From assembly GCF_900457465.1 (NCBI RefSeq), contig NZ_UAUU01000009.1, positions 992,001-1,056,000 of the forward strand: 64,000 nt of DNA, given 5' to 3'. Every line of letters starts with the position of its first letter. Position 1 is the stretch's first letter. Shown piece by piece: positions 18,630 to 26,725 of this stretch. The notes below the pieces were generated by a model, which was not told the DNA's origin, made no database searches, and saw nothing but the letters and a program-made list of their open reading frames with translations. The stretch comes from Sphingobacterium multivorum. Its GTDB lineage: Bacteria > Bacteroidota > Bacteroidia > Sphingobacteriales > Sphingobacteriaceae. Both the position numbers and the translations under genes were made by a program.

Positions 18630-20129
18630 ATGAACTTAGCGCCTTTAAAACAAACAGGACGTTTGGCCGTCCTAGCATGGACTGGACTTTTTTTCTTTTC
18701 TTGCAAAAAGGATACCCCTAAACCTGAACCCGAGCCAGAACCCGTCGAGCGGACCGAAGCGCAGCTGATTAAGGATGATATCTACAAGTATTATAAATTA
18801 TATTCACTTTGGGACAAATCGATACCTGATTATACCAGTGATCCATCCAAATTTACAGATCAATACAACTCTGCTGATGCTGTTCTTGCTGCCCTCAAAG
18901 CGCTTACCCCGGCGCACGCGGCCTATTCAGGCGGTGTATTTGACCGGTTTTCCTATATGGAGGGAATAGACGGCTATAACACCGGAACAACAGCTTCGGG
19001 CAGGCTTAAAATGGATACCAACGATGGATATGGTATCTATGTCCAATTGGGTACCGAAGATGGAAAAACGGCGCAGCCCATTATTTATTTTGTAGAAGGT
19101 GGTTCACCGGCGCAAAAGGCGGGTCTCAAACGGTCTGATTTTATTACAGCTGTCAATGGAGATTCCGATTACTCGATCGCTATCACTTGTACAAATTCCG
19201 GTTGTACCATCAATGATGCAAGTGCGCGGGATAAAATGATGAACAAACTGAATGCAGCACTGGACGCAGGCCCGCTTAAGCTGCAAGTGAAACATCAGGA
19301 CGGGACAACGGTGACCAAAGATCTTACTTATGAAAAGGACTATACCATCAACCCGATTTATAAAGACACAGTCTATGAATCTGCGGGCAACAATGTAGGC
19401 TATTTAGCATTGTCTTCGTTCGAAGAAATAGAAAACAATAATGTCAATCAACAAAATATCGACGCCGTCTTTTCCAAATTTCAGGACAAGCAGATTAAAC
19501 ATTTAATTGTTGATCTACGCTACAATGGCGGTGGTTATGTGGATGCTTCGGCCTATATCGCCGATAAGATCGGTGGTATCACCACAAAGGGGAAACTGAT
19601 GCTTACCTATGAGGTAAATGATTATATCAAAGCGACGCCGAGCATCAATAAAATGTTTCAGGATACAAAATTCGAAGGAAAAAGTAATCTGAACTTGACT
19701 AAGGTATATTTTTTGGTTAGTGAAGGTACTGCTTCGGCGGCTGAAATGCTGATTAATGTGCTCAAACCTTATCTGCAGGTACAGCTTATCGCCTCTGGTA
19801 CCCGTACATACGGCAAACCGGTAGGCTTCTTTGAACAGGAAGTCCAGAATAAGGTCTCTTTCTGGCCAGTTTCCTTTCTTTTGAAAAATTCTGCTGGTTT
19901 TTCGGACTATTGGGATGGACTTGTCCCCGATAAAAGAAATATAGAAGATTATGTATTTGTTGATGTGGGTGACAAGAAAGAAACGATGTTGGCGACAGCC
20001 TTGAACGATGCTGCACCGGGTATCACCACCAAAGCTTCCATCAATGCCATAAGCCGGAAGGGATATCGCAGTCTTGATGGAGGCGAGTTCAATATACGAC
20101 CAGACCGCGGTATGATCAAGAAACGTTAA
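18630..20129 (+). CDS. S41 family peptidase, lipoprotein
   Basis: The 499-residue protein has a lipoprotein signal: a hydrophobic stretch ending LFFFSCKKD, with Cys at about residue 25, then a Pro/Glu spacer KPEPEPEPVE. A PDZ-like segment (YVQLGTEDGKTAQPIIYFVE, GGSPAQKAGLKRSDFI) precedes the S41 core LRYNGGGYVD. The catalytic Ser is in SEGTASAAEMLINVL and the Lys in GTRTYGKPVGFF. It is shorter and simpler than the Prc-type S41 at 13406, lacking the helical Tsp and DUF3340 parts, and resembles the surface-lipoprotein peptidases common in Bacteroidota. The substrate is unknown. It is transcribed alone from a clear promoter. Confidence 0.87.
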   Translation: MNLAPLKQTGRLAVLAWTGLFFFSCKKDTPKPEPEPEPVERTEAQLIKDDIYKYYKLYSLWDKSIPDYTSDPSKFTDQYNSADAVLAALKALTPAHAAYSGGVFDRFSYMEGIDGYNTGTTASGRLKMDTNDGYGIYVQLGTEDGKTAQPIIYFVEGGSPAQKAGLKRSDFITAVNGDSDYSIAITCTNSGCTINDASARDKMMNKLNAALDAGPLKLQVKHQDGTTVTKDLTYEKDYTINPIYKDTVYESAGNNVGYLALSSFEEIENNNVNQQNIDAVFSKFQDKQIKHLIVDLRYNGGGYVDASAYIADKIGGITTKGKLMLTYEVNDYIKATPSINKMFQDTKFEGKSNLNLTKVYFLVSEGTASAAEMLINVLKPYLQVQLIASGTRTYGKPVGFFEQEVQNKVSFWPVSFLLKNSAGFSDYWDGLVPDKRNIEDYVFVDVGDKKETMLATALNDAAPGITTKASINAISRKGYRSLDGGEFNIRPDRGMIKKR

Positions 20130-20183
20130 AACTCTTTCTGTGACGTATATAATGGGTTATAATATTGGATTGTCATTTTTTCT

Positions 20184-20191
20184 TACCTTTG
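20184..20191 (+). promoter_or_regulatory. -7 element upstream of the DnaQ-like gene
   Basis: TACCTTTG matches the consensus and ends nine bases before the ATG at 20201, so the leader would be only a few bases. A TTG at 20165-20167 is 16 bases upstream, slightly closer than ideal. Confidence 0.4.
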
Positions 20192-20200
20192 TTTGATTGA

Positions 20201-20731
20201 ATGAAGATTGAAATGGAAGCAGATTTAAGTTTTACAGCTATTGATTTTGAGACTGCTACCGCAAATCAAAATTCCGCCTGTGCAATAGGTTTGGTTTTGG
20301 TAGAAAAGGGCATTATTGTCGAGGAGTTTTATTCGCTGATCCAGCCACCACAAAACCAATATATGTGGCAAACCACCCGCGTTCATGGGATTAAACCTCG
20401 TGATACCGCTCAAGCGCCAACATTTAAGGAGCTTTTTAAAGATATAAAGCCCCTAATTTCCAATCGTATTATGGTTGCTCATAATGAACTTTTTGATCGA
20501 AATGTACTTCGTAAGACGATGGGATACTATAACTTGTCTTACGAGAGCTTAGGTTTGTCTAATCTGTGGGAATGTACATTTAAAATTTATCAAAGCAAGG
20601 GTTTTAAGCCAGCTCGTCTCAATGCGTGTTGTGACGTGATGGGGATAGCGCTTAATCATCACGAGGCACTTTCTGATGCCAGAGCATGTGCACAGCTTTT
20701 TTTGAAACATCGGTTGGAACAAGATAAATAA
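20201..20731 (+). CDS. 3'-5' exonuclease, DnaQ-like DEDDh family
   Basis: The 176-residue stand-alone proofreading-type nuclease has all DEDDh motifs: ExoI AIDFETATAN (D and E at about 14 and 16), ExoII AHNELFDRNVLRK, and ExoIII HHEALSDARACAQLF with the general-base His and final Asp. There is no polymerase or BRCT extension. Proteins like this act on DNA or RNA 3' ends; whether it serves the replicative polymerase as epsilon is not decidable here. A second ATG five codons in (MEADLSF) is an alternative start; the first is used because of the promoter spacing. Confidence 0.87.
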   Translation: MKIEMEADLSFTAIDFETATANQNSACAIGLVLVEKGIIVEEFYSLIQPPQNQYMWQTTRVHGIKPRDTAQAPTFKELFKDIKPLISNRIMVAHNELFDRNVLRKTMGYYNLSYESLGLSNLWECTFKIYQSKGFKPARLNACCDVMGIALNHHEALSDARACAQLFLKHRLEQDK

Positions 20732-20804
20732 GTCATTATATTTGAATGCCAGGTTGTTTAGGCATACACTTTGCTGTTTAGCTAACACACATTATTAGTC
20801 ATAC

Positions 20805-21245
20805 ATGATAAATACACCTTTAAAAGAGATTCGGGTCGGCATTACATTCAGTGCATTCGATCTATTACATGCTGGTCATATCAAAATGCTTGAAGATGCC
20901 AAGCGCCAATGCGATTATTTGATTTGTGGGTTGCAGACGGACCCTACCTTAGATCGTCCAGAAAAAAATAAACCTGTACAGACCGTCGTGGAGCGCTATA
21001 TCCAGCTCAAGGGATGCAAATATGTAGATCAGATTGTTCCGTATGCAACGGAGCAAGATTTAGAGGATGTTTTGCGTTCTTTTAAGATCGATGTGCGTAT
21101 TGTTGGTGATGAATATCGGGAGAAAGAATTTACTGGACGTCAATACTGTGAAGAGCAGGGTATCCAACTTTATTTTAATAGTCGCGACCATCGGTTCTCC
21201 AGTTCAGGTTTGAGACGTATAGTTGCAGAAAAGTCTGAACAATAA
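20805..21245 (+). CDS. Cytidylyltransferase-like protein (TagD/RfaE-type), copy 1
   Basis: The 146-residue nucleotidyltransferase has HxGH as LLHAGHIKML, the downstream YIQLKGCKYVDQIVPY region and the ISSTS-like HRFSSSGLRR. These are the hallmarks of glycerol-3-phosphate cytidylyltransferases and related enzymes that activate alcohol phosphates with CTP or ATP. It is followed 87 bases later by a paralog. Position just before a GDP-mannose pyrophosphorylase and the polysaccharide loci suggests a role in glycan or lipid-linked substituent synthesis; the substrate is unknown. Confidence 0.82.
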   Translation: MINTPLKEIRVGITFSAFDLLHAGHIKMLEDAKRQCDYLICGLQTDPTLDRPEKNKPVQTVVERYIQLKGCKYVDQIVPYATEQDLEDVLRSFKIDVRIVGDEYREKEFTGRQYCEEQGIQLYFNSRDHRFSSSGLRRIVAEKSEQ

Positions 21246-21332
21246 TCAATTTTCAACGTTTTATATTGAGACAAACAGCCGGTTCTTTTAAGAAACGATG
21301 CTGATTTTAACTGACAAATAAGTTTATTTTTA

Positions 21333-21761
21333 ATGAAAATAGGTATTACATTTGGTGTATTTGACTTGTTGCATGCAGGCCATATTATGATGCTCGAAGA
21401 AGCAAAGCGCCATTGCGATTATTTGATTGTTGGATTGAATACCGATCCTTCTGATTTTTTTCCTGATAAAGCCAAACCTACGCAGACTATCGTAGAACGC
21501 TATATTCAATTGGAAGGCTGTCGTTATGTAGACGAAATTATACCTTATGAAACTGAGCAGGATCTGATTGATATGATCAAAGCCTTGCCAATCAATCTCC
21601 GGATTATTGGCGAAGAATATCGTGATAAGGATTTTTCAGGCAAAAAGTACTGTATAGAGGAAGGAATAGATATTTATTATAATAAGCGTACACATCGCTT
21701 TTCCAGCGCGCAGCTGCGTAAGGTAGTATTCGAAAAAGAAGCACAAAAAAACATAAAATGA
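21333..21761 (+). CDS. Cytidylyltransferase-like protein (TagD/RfaE-type), copy 2
   Basis: The 142-residue paralog of the preceding gene shares most motif residues (ITFGVFDLLHAGHIMMLEEA, HRFSSAQLRK) but differs at many other positions, so the duplication is not recent. The HxGH and SS(A)Q motifs are intact, so it should be active. Its stop overlaps the start of the next gene (ATGA at 21758), so this copy is co-translated with the mannose-1-phosphate guanylyltransferase. Confidence 0.82.
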   Translation: MKIGITFGVFDLLHAGHIMMLEEAKRHCDYLIVGLNTDPSDFFPDKAKPTQTIVERYIQLEGCRYVDEIIPYETEQDLIDMIKALPINLRIIGEEYRDKDFSGKKYCIEEGIDIYYNKRTHRFSSAQLRKVVFEKEAQKNIK

Positions 21762-22756
21762 GTAATATTATCCACGTCATTCTAACCGGAGGAGTCGGGA
21801 GCCGTCTGTGGCCACTCTCTCGTAAAAGTTATCCTAAGCAGTACTTATCCCTTTTTAAAGACGGTTCTCTTTTTGAAATGACTGTCAAACGAAATCAATC
21901 CCTATGCGGGCAGGTTATTGTTGTTGGCAATCGTGACAATCATGACTTAAGTAAGGAAGTGATGCAAAATCAAGGTATTGACTATACGGATATTGTTGAA
22001 GCTACTCCACGAAATACGGCTGCTGCGATCGCTTTTGCTGCTTTCGCAGCTCAGTCAGATGATATTTTGATTGTAACCCCCTCCGATCATGTTATTGTTG
22101 GAGACAAGGCTTATCAGGACGCTATCGGTGAAGGAATAGAAAAAGCAAAAAAAGGCTATATTGTTACTTTTGGTATCAAACCAATACGGCCAGAGACAGG
22201 TTATGGCTATATTGAGTACAAGGATGATAAAGTATTGTCGTTTCGCGAAAAGCCCAATCAAGATACTGCTGAGGATTTTATCGAACGCGGCAACTTTTTG
22301 TGGAACTCTGGGATGTTTTGCTTTCGGGCAGATACGTTCCTTTCCGAATTGCAGACCTTTGAACCAAAAGTTTATGCAACGGCTTTGGCGGCATGGCAGC
22401 ACCGCAAGGAGGGTGAACTTGATTTAGATCTGTCCAAAGAAATTCCTTCCATCTCCGTTGATTACGCCGTTATGGAGCGGTCTAAGAAAATTCGCGTAGT
22501 GGCGACTTCTTTTGATTGGTCTGATTTAGGATCCTTTGAATCCATGTATGATTATCTACAGACCACAGGACATCCAGTGGACGAAAATGGCAATATGGTC
22601 ATTGGTACAGATGTTTATACCGCATTTGTTGGTTTAAAAAATGCAATTCTTGTGTATACTAAAGATGCCGTACTGGTACTACAAAAAGAGAGGTCACAGG
22701 ATGTCAAAAAAATCTATAATACATTGGAACGCCACCAATCAAAATTGATTGATTAA
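21758..22756 (+). CDS. manC: Mannose-1-phosphate guanylyltransferase
   Basis: The 332-residue enzyme makes GDP-mannose from GTP and mannose 1-phosphate. Motifs: LTGGVGSRLWPLSRKSYPKQ (8-27, nucleotide loop and pyrophosphorylase Lys), EATPRNTAAAIAFAA, LIVTPSDHVI, FREKPN, GNFLWNSGMFCF and the late VDYAVMERSKKI. It is the short form without the phosphomannose isomerase domain found in fused ManC/AlgA. The gene overlaps the upstream cytidylyltransferase by four bases. GDP-mannose feeds mannose-containing glycans; no GDP-fucose genes are present in this window. Confidence 0.88.
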   Translation: MSNIIHVILTGGVGSRLWPLSRKSYPKQYLSLFKDGSLFEMTVKRNQSLCGQVIVVGNRDNHDLSKEVMQNQGIDYTDIVEATPRNTAAAIAFAAFAAQSDDILIVTPSDHVIVGDKAYQDAIGEGIEKAKKGYIVTFGIKPIRPETGYGYIEYKDDKVLSFREKPNQDTAEDFIERGNFLWNSGMFCFRADTFLSELQTFEPKVYATALAAWQHRKEGELDLDLSKEIPSISVDYAVMERSKKIRVVATSFDWSDLGSFESMYDYLQTTGHPVDENGNMVIGTDVYTAFVGLKNAILVYTKDAVLVLQKERSQDVKKIYNTLERHQSKLID

Positions 22757-22934
22757 AATCCTATACCGTAGTGAAATATTAATCTAAGCCGCATTGACTT
22801 TTAATTTTAATCTTTTTCATGGCCTTAGTCTATTGTAGGATGTTTCTAATATACGATGTTTTATTCTTGCATATTGATAACCGTATTATTTTTAAATAAA
22901 ATTATATTAAAGAAGAACTAAGTTAACATGCACA

Positions 22935-22966
22935 TTTGTTAATTTAGATCTATAGGAGTACTTTTG
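22935..22966 (+). promoter_or_regulatory. Promoter at the head of polysaccharide locus 1
   Basis: TTTG (22935-22938), a 20-base spacer and TACTTTTG (22959-22966) are a near-ideal Bacteroidota promoter. The predicted start is near 22973, 14 bases before the remnant regulator gene. With short gaps downstream it could drive the whole rfb operon. Confidence 0.6.
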
Positions 22967-22986
22967 TTGCTCAATAAAGCTATCCA

Positions 22987-23371
22987 ATGTTAGAAACGCT
23001 TATTACTTCAAAGACACGATTGAAGTTGCTGATCAAGTTTTTTGTATCAGCCACGAACAGAGCGCATTCGCTATTCAAACCTCTTCAGCATCTGATTCAT
23101 ACGTTTTTAGAGATTGATCAATTGGTTGAACAAGTATTGGATCAGGCCGGTGATATCCATGAGGTAAGCCTATTTGGGCGACTATGCGAAGGGCCTTGAC
23201 AGTGGAGCTATTGAGGTATTTATTTTGGGTGAACGTATAAATGAGGCATACTTATTGCTGTTAGCCGAGAGAATTGGGAAACATCTCGGTAAAAAGGTAT
23301 GTATCTATTTTAATAAAGCTTACAGCGAACAAAAGATTAAACTTTATTTGAATAACGATTTAATAAATTAA
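22987..23371 (+). pseudogene. Remnant of a winged-helix/nucleotidyltransferase-like EPS regulator
   Basis: The first frame begins MLETLITSKTRLKLLIKFFV, the typical start of a roughly 200-residue regulator often found at the head of Bacteroidota EPS operons. The second frame carries GDYAKGLDSGAIEVFILGE, its C-terminal hallmark. Two lesions are visible. The winged-helix middle (about 45 residues, by my recollection of the family) is deleted in frame between FFVS and the region TNRAHSLFKPLQ. One extra base, most simply in the GGG at 23176-23178, shifts frame before the C-terminal part. The whole span would give 127 residues if repaired. It can no longer bind DNA in the normal way. The family identity rests on pattern recall. 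Confidence 0.65.
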
Positions 23372-23386
23372 AAGATTTTAAGCTAT

Positions 23387-24436
23387 ATGAATAAAACAAT
23401 TATCATTACCGGCGGAGCCGGATTTATAGGTTCCCATGTGGTACGTGAGTTTGTTAATAAATATCCTGAATATCATATCATCAATCTGGACGCTTTGACC
23501 TATGCGGGGAATTTAGAAAATTTAACGGATATCGAAGCTAAACCCAATTATAAGTTTATAAAAGCCGATATTACCGATGCTAGTTTGATTTTTGCTATTT
23601 TCCGTCAGTACCAGCCGGATGGCATTATTCATTTGGCTGCAGAATCTCACGTCGATCGGTCGATTACTGATCCGACCGCCTTTGTGATGACCAATGTGAT
23701 TGGCACGGTTAATCTATTAAACGCTGCGAAAGACATCTGGAAGGATAATTATGAAGGTAAGCGTTTTCATCATGTTTCTACCGATGAAGTCTTCGGCGCA
23801 CTAGGTGCAACAGGATTATTTACGGAAGAGACCAAATACGATCCACATTCGCCTTATTCTGCTTCGAAAGCTTCTTCCGACCATTTTGTACGTGCCTATC
23901 ACGATACCTATGGTCTACCAATCGTGTTAACCAATTGTTCGAATAACTACGGACCGAATCATTTTCCGGAGAAATTAATCCCCTTGTGTATTCATAATAT
24001 TTTAAACAATAAACCTTTGCCTATTTATGGTGATGGGAAATATACGCGTGATTGGCTGTTTGTTATTGATCATGCCAAAGCGATCGATTTGGTCTACCAT
24101 AATGGTAAAAACGGCGACTCCTATAATGTAGGTGGATTTAACGAATGGCAAAATATAGATCTAGTGAAGGAACTTTGTAAGCAGGTTGATGAAAAATTGG
24201 GACGGCCAGTTGGTACTGCTACCGAACTTATTACCTTCGTTAAAGACCGTCCGGGACACGACTTACGCTATGCCATTGATGCCAGCAAGATTAATCAGGA
24301 ATTGGGTTATCAGCCATCTGTAACCTTTGAGCAGGGACTTTCCATCACCATCGATTGGTTTTTAAATAATCAGGAATGGCTAGATCGGGTTACTTCAGGC
24401 GATTACCAAAATTATTACGCAAATCAGTATAACTAA
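23387..24436 (+). CDS. rfbB: dTDP-glucose 4,6-dehydratase
   Basis: The 349-residue SDR enzyme converts dTDP-glucose to the 4-keto-6-deoxy sugar, the second step of dTDP-L-rhamnose synthesis. It has the NAD loop GGAGFIGSHVVREF (8-21), the catalytic Thr-Asp-Glu in VSTDEVFGALG (about 130-140) and the YSASK active-site motif (about 162-166). AAESHVDRSI is also diagnostic. It starts 15 bases after the remnant regulator and leads the B-C-D-A gene set; this order is complete and intact. Confidence 0.96.
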   Translation: MNKTIIITGGAGFIGSHVVREFVNKYPEYHIINLDALTYAGNLENLTDIEAKPNYKFIKADITDASLIFAIFRQYQPDGIIHLAAESHVDRSITDPTAFVMTNVIGTVNLLNAAKDIWKDNYEGKRFHHVSTDEVFGALGATGLFTEETKYDPHSPYSASKASSDHFVRAYHDTYGLPIVLTNCSNNYGPNHFPEKLIPLCIHNILNNKPLPIYGDGKYTRDWLFVIDHAKAIDLVYHNGKNGDSYNVGGFNEWQNIDLVKELCKQVDEKLGRPVGTATELITFVKDRPGHDLRYAIDASKINQELGYQPSVTFEQGLSITIDWFLNNQEWLDRVTSGDYQNYYANQYN

Positions 24437-24444
24437 TCTAGTTG

Positions 24445-24993
24445 ATGAAAGTTACAGAAACAAAATTAAAAGGCTGTTTTATTTTGGAACCTGCCAAATA
24501 TGGTGATTCAAGAGGGTATTTTATGGAAAGTTTTAATGAGAAAACTTTCAATGAGCTGACGGGTACAAATACCCATTTTGTGCAGGATAATCAGTCCTAT
24601 TCAACACGGGGTGTTTTGAGAGGTCTGCATGCACAGGCAGGTGAACATGCTCAGGCGAAATTGGTACGAGTGCTGCAAGGAGAAGTGATTGATGTTGCGG
24701 TGGATGTAAGGCCAAATTCGGGTACTTTTGGTCAATATGTAGCGGTTAACTTGTCTGCTGACAATAACTTACAGCTATTTGTTCCACGTGGATTTTTGCA
24801 TGGTTTTGTGGTGTTAAGCGAGACGGCGACGTTCTTTTATAAATGTGACAATTTTTATCATAAAGAGTCCGAGTGCGGAGTACATCCTTTGGATACCGAT
24901 TTGGCTGTAGATTGGCAGATTTCAGTTGGTGAAATGATTCTATCAGAGAAAGATCAATCAGCCCCCACTTTTAAAGAGGTTTTTAGTCTATGA
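24445..24993 (+). CDS. rfbC: dTDP-4-dehydrorhamnose 3,5-epimerase
   Basis: The cupin-fold epimerase (182 residues) handles the third step of dTDP-L-rhamnose synthesis. The ATG at 24445 is preferred to the TTG one codon earlier. The catalytic His is in GVLRGLHAQ, followed by AKLVRVLQGEVIDVAVDVR; the acid Tyr is in FFYKCDNFYHKESE. The nucleotide-binding start FxEPxxYGDSRGYF appears as EPAKYGDSRGYFMESF. The gene begins eight bases after rfbB and overlaps rfbD by four. Confidence 0.95.
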   Translation: MKVTETKLKGCFILEPAKYGDSRGYFMESFNEKTFNELTGTNTHFVQDNQSYSTRGVLRGLHAQAGEHAQAKLVRVLQGEVIDVAVDVRPNSGTFGQYVAVNLSADNNLQLFVPRGFLHGFVVLSETATFFYKCDNFYHKESECGVHPLDTDLAVDWQISVGEMILSEKDQSAPTFKEVFSL

Positions 24994-25838
24994 GAATCGT
25001 TGTTACCGGGGCCAATGGTCAGCTTGGATCAGAACTGCGAGATCTTCTAGCCGGACAGACGAGTAGAGACTGTTTTTTCTTGGATCGTAAGCAACTGCCT
25101 TTAGAGCAAACGCTTATTATACAGGATATCTTGGCACAATATCAACCCGATATTATTATTCATGCCGCAGCCTATACAGCTGTCGATAAAGCGGAGTCTG
25201 AACCCGAACTTGCTGATCGAATCAATCATCTGGCTAGTGAGGAGATCGCACAATATTGTCGTATTCATGGCTCAAAATTGATAGCTATTTCGACAGACTA
25301 TGTTTTTAATGGGGACTCAGCTATCGCACTGGCTGAAGATGCGCCAGTTGATCCTATTAATGTATATGGATTGACCAAATTTAAGGGCGAGCAGGCAATT
25401 CAAAAGTGGTTGCCTGAGGGTATTATTATTCGCACATCTTGGGTCTATTCGACCTATGGCAATAATTTTGTGAAAACAATGATCCGTTTAATGGGAGAGC
25501 GTGAAGAAATTTCTGTTATAAACGATCAGATTGGTTCACCGACCTATGCAAGAGATTTAGCCAATGCTATCTTGGCTATTATTGACTCAGGTGTATGGGA
25601 AGGTGGAATATATCATTTCAGCAACGAAGGAGAGATTTCATGGTATGACTTTGCTGTTGCAATTCGGGACTTGGAAAGTTTATCTTGTAAAATCAACCCA
25701 ATTCCGACGACACAATATCCTACACCTGCGCGAAGACCTCATTATTCCTTATTGGATAAATCAAAAATTAAAAATACGTTCAGCATTTCTGTTCCTTCTT
25801 GGAAAGACAGTTTGAAAATCATGTTGCAAAAATTATAA
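24990..25838 (+). CDS. rfbD: dTDP-4-dehydrorhamnose reductase
   Basis: The 282-residue SDR reductase completes dTDP-L-rhamnose. NADPH loop VTGANGQLGSELRDLL (4-19), HAAAYTAVDKAESEP, the ISTDYVFNG segment and YGLTK as the YxxxK active site, then TSWVYSTYGNNFVKTM, are all as expected. Start and stop overlap or abut neighbours (ATGA with rfbC, 13 bases to rfbA), so expression is operonic. Confidence 0.95.
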   Translation: MRIVVTGANGQLGSELRDLLAGQTSRDCFFLDRKQLPLEQTLIIQDILAQYQPDIIIHAAAYTAVDKAESEPELADRINHLASEEIAQYCRIHGSKLIAISTDYVFNGDSAIALAEDAPVDPINVYGLTKFKGEQAIQKWLPEGIIIRTSWVYSTYGNNFVKTMIRLMGEREEISVINDQIGSPTYARDLANAILAIIDSGVWEGGIYHFSNEGEISWYDFAVAIRDLESLSCKINPIPTTQYPTPARRPHYSLLDKSKIKNTFSISVPSWKDSLKIMLQKL

Positions 25839-25851
25839 TCGACAGTACATT

Positions 25852-26712
25852 ATGAAAGGAATTATATTAGCCGGAGGATCCGGTACACGTTTACATCCAT
25901 TGACTTTAGCCGTGTCTAAACAGTTGATGCCCGTGTACGACAAACCCATGATCTATTATCCATTGTCGACATTAATGTTGGCAGGGATCAACGAGATCTT
26001 AATTATTTCCACGCCACAAGATTTGCCGAATTTTCAAAAGTTGTTGGGTGATGGATCGCAAATAGGCTGTAAGTTTTCCTATAAAGAGCAGCCCAGTCCA
26101 GATGGTTTGGCACAAGCCTTTATACTGGGCGAGGAGTTTATCGGAGATGACAAAGTAGCCCTTATTTTAGGGGACAATATCTTTTATGCTTCGGGGATGT
26201 CTAAGTTATTGCAAGACTCATCAGATCCCGACGGCGGCGTTGTTTTTGCCTATCAGGTTTCTGATCCTGAACGGTATGGTGTGGTTGAGTTTGATCAGGA
26301 TAATAAAGTTGTTTCTATAGAAGAAAAACCGAAAGAGCCTAAATCCAATTATGCGGTGCCAGGATTGTACTTCTATGACAATGATGTTGTGGAAATTGCG
26401 AAGAATATTAAACCTTCTCCGCGTGGAGAATTGGAGATCACGGATATTAATGCGGAGTATTTGAAACGCGGAAAGTTAAAAGTTGGTGTTTTTGATCGTG
26501 GAACAGCATGGCTGGATACGGGGACTATCAATTCGCTGATGCAAGCAGGGCAGTTTGTACAAGTGATTGAAGAGCGTCAAGGTATGAAAATTGGGGCGAT
26601 TGAAGAGGTGGCTTATCGCATGGGATATATTGATCAGCAGCAATTGCAGAAGATTGCGGAACCTTTACGCAAGAGTGGGTATGGAGAGTATTTATTGAAA
26701 ATTAAAAAATAA
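25852..26712 (+). CDS. rfbA: Glucose-1-phosphate thymidylyltransferase
   Basis: The 286-residue enzyme makes dTDP-glucose from dTTP and glucose 1-phosphate, the first step of the rhamnose pathway. Motifs: GIILAGGSGTRLHPLT (3-18), SKQLMPVYDKPMIYYPLS, LILGDNIFY and IEEKPKEPKSNYAVPGLYFY; the C-terminal helical region has GTAWLDTGT. It is the last of the four rfb genes and is followed 13 bases later by the flippase gene, from which point base composition falls to AT-rich. Confidence 0.95.
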   Translation: MKGIILAGGSGTRLHPLTLAVSKQLMPVYDKPMIYYPLSTLMLAGINEILIISTPQDLPNFQKLLGDGSQIGCKFSYKEQPSPDGLAQAFILGEEFIGDDKVALILGDNIFYASGMSKLLQDSSDPDGGVVFAYQVSDPERYGVVEFDQDNKVVSIEEKPKEPKSNYAVPGLYFYDNDVVEIAKNIKPSPRGELEITDINAEYLKRGKLKVGVFDRGTAWLDTGTINSLMQAGQFVQVIEERQGMKIGAIEEVAYRMGYIDQQQLQKIAEPLRKSGYGEYLLKIKK

Positions 26713-26725
26713 TTCTAGGCAGTTT

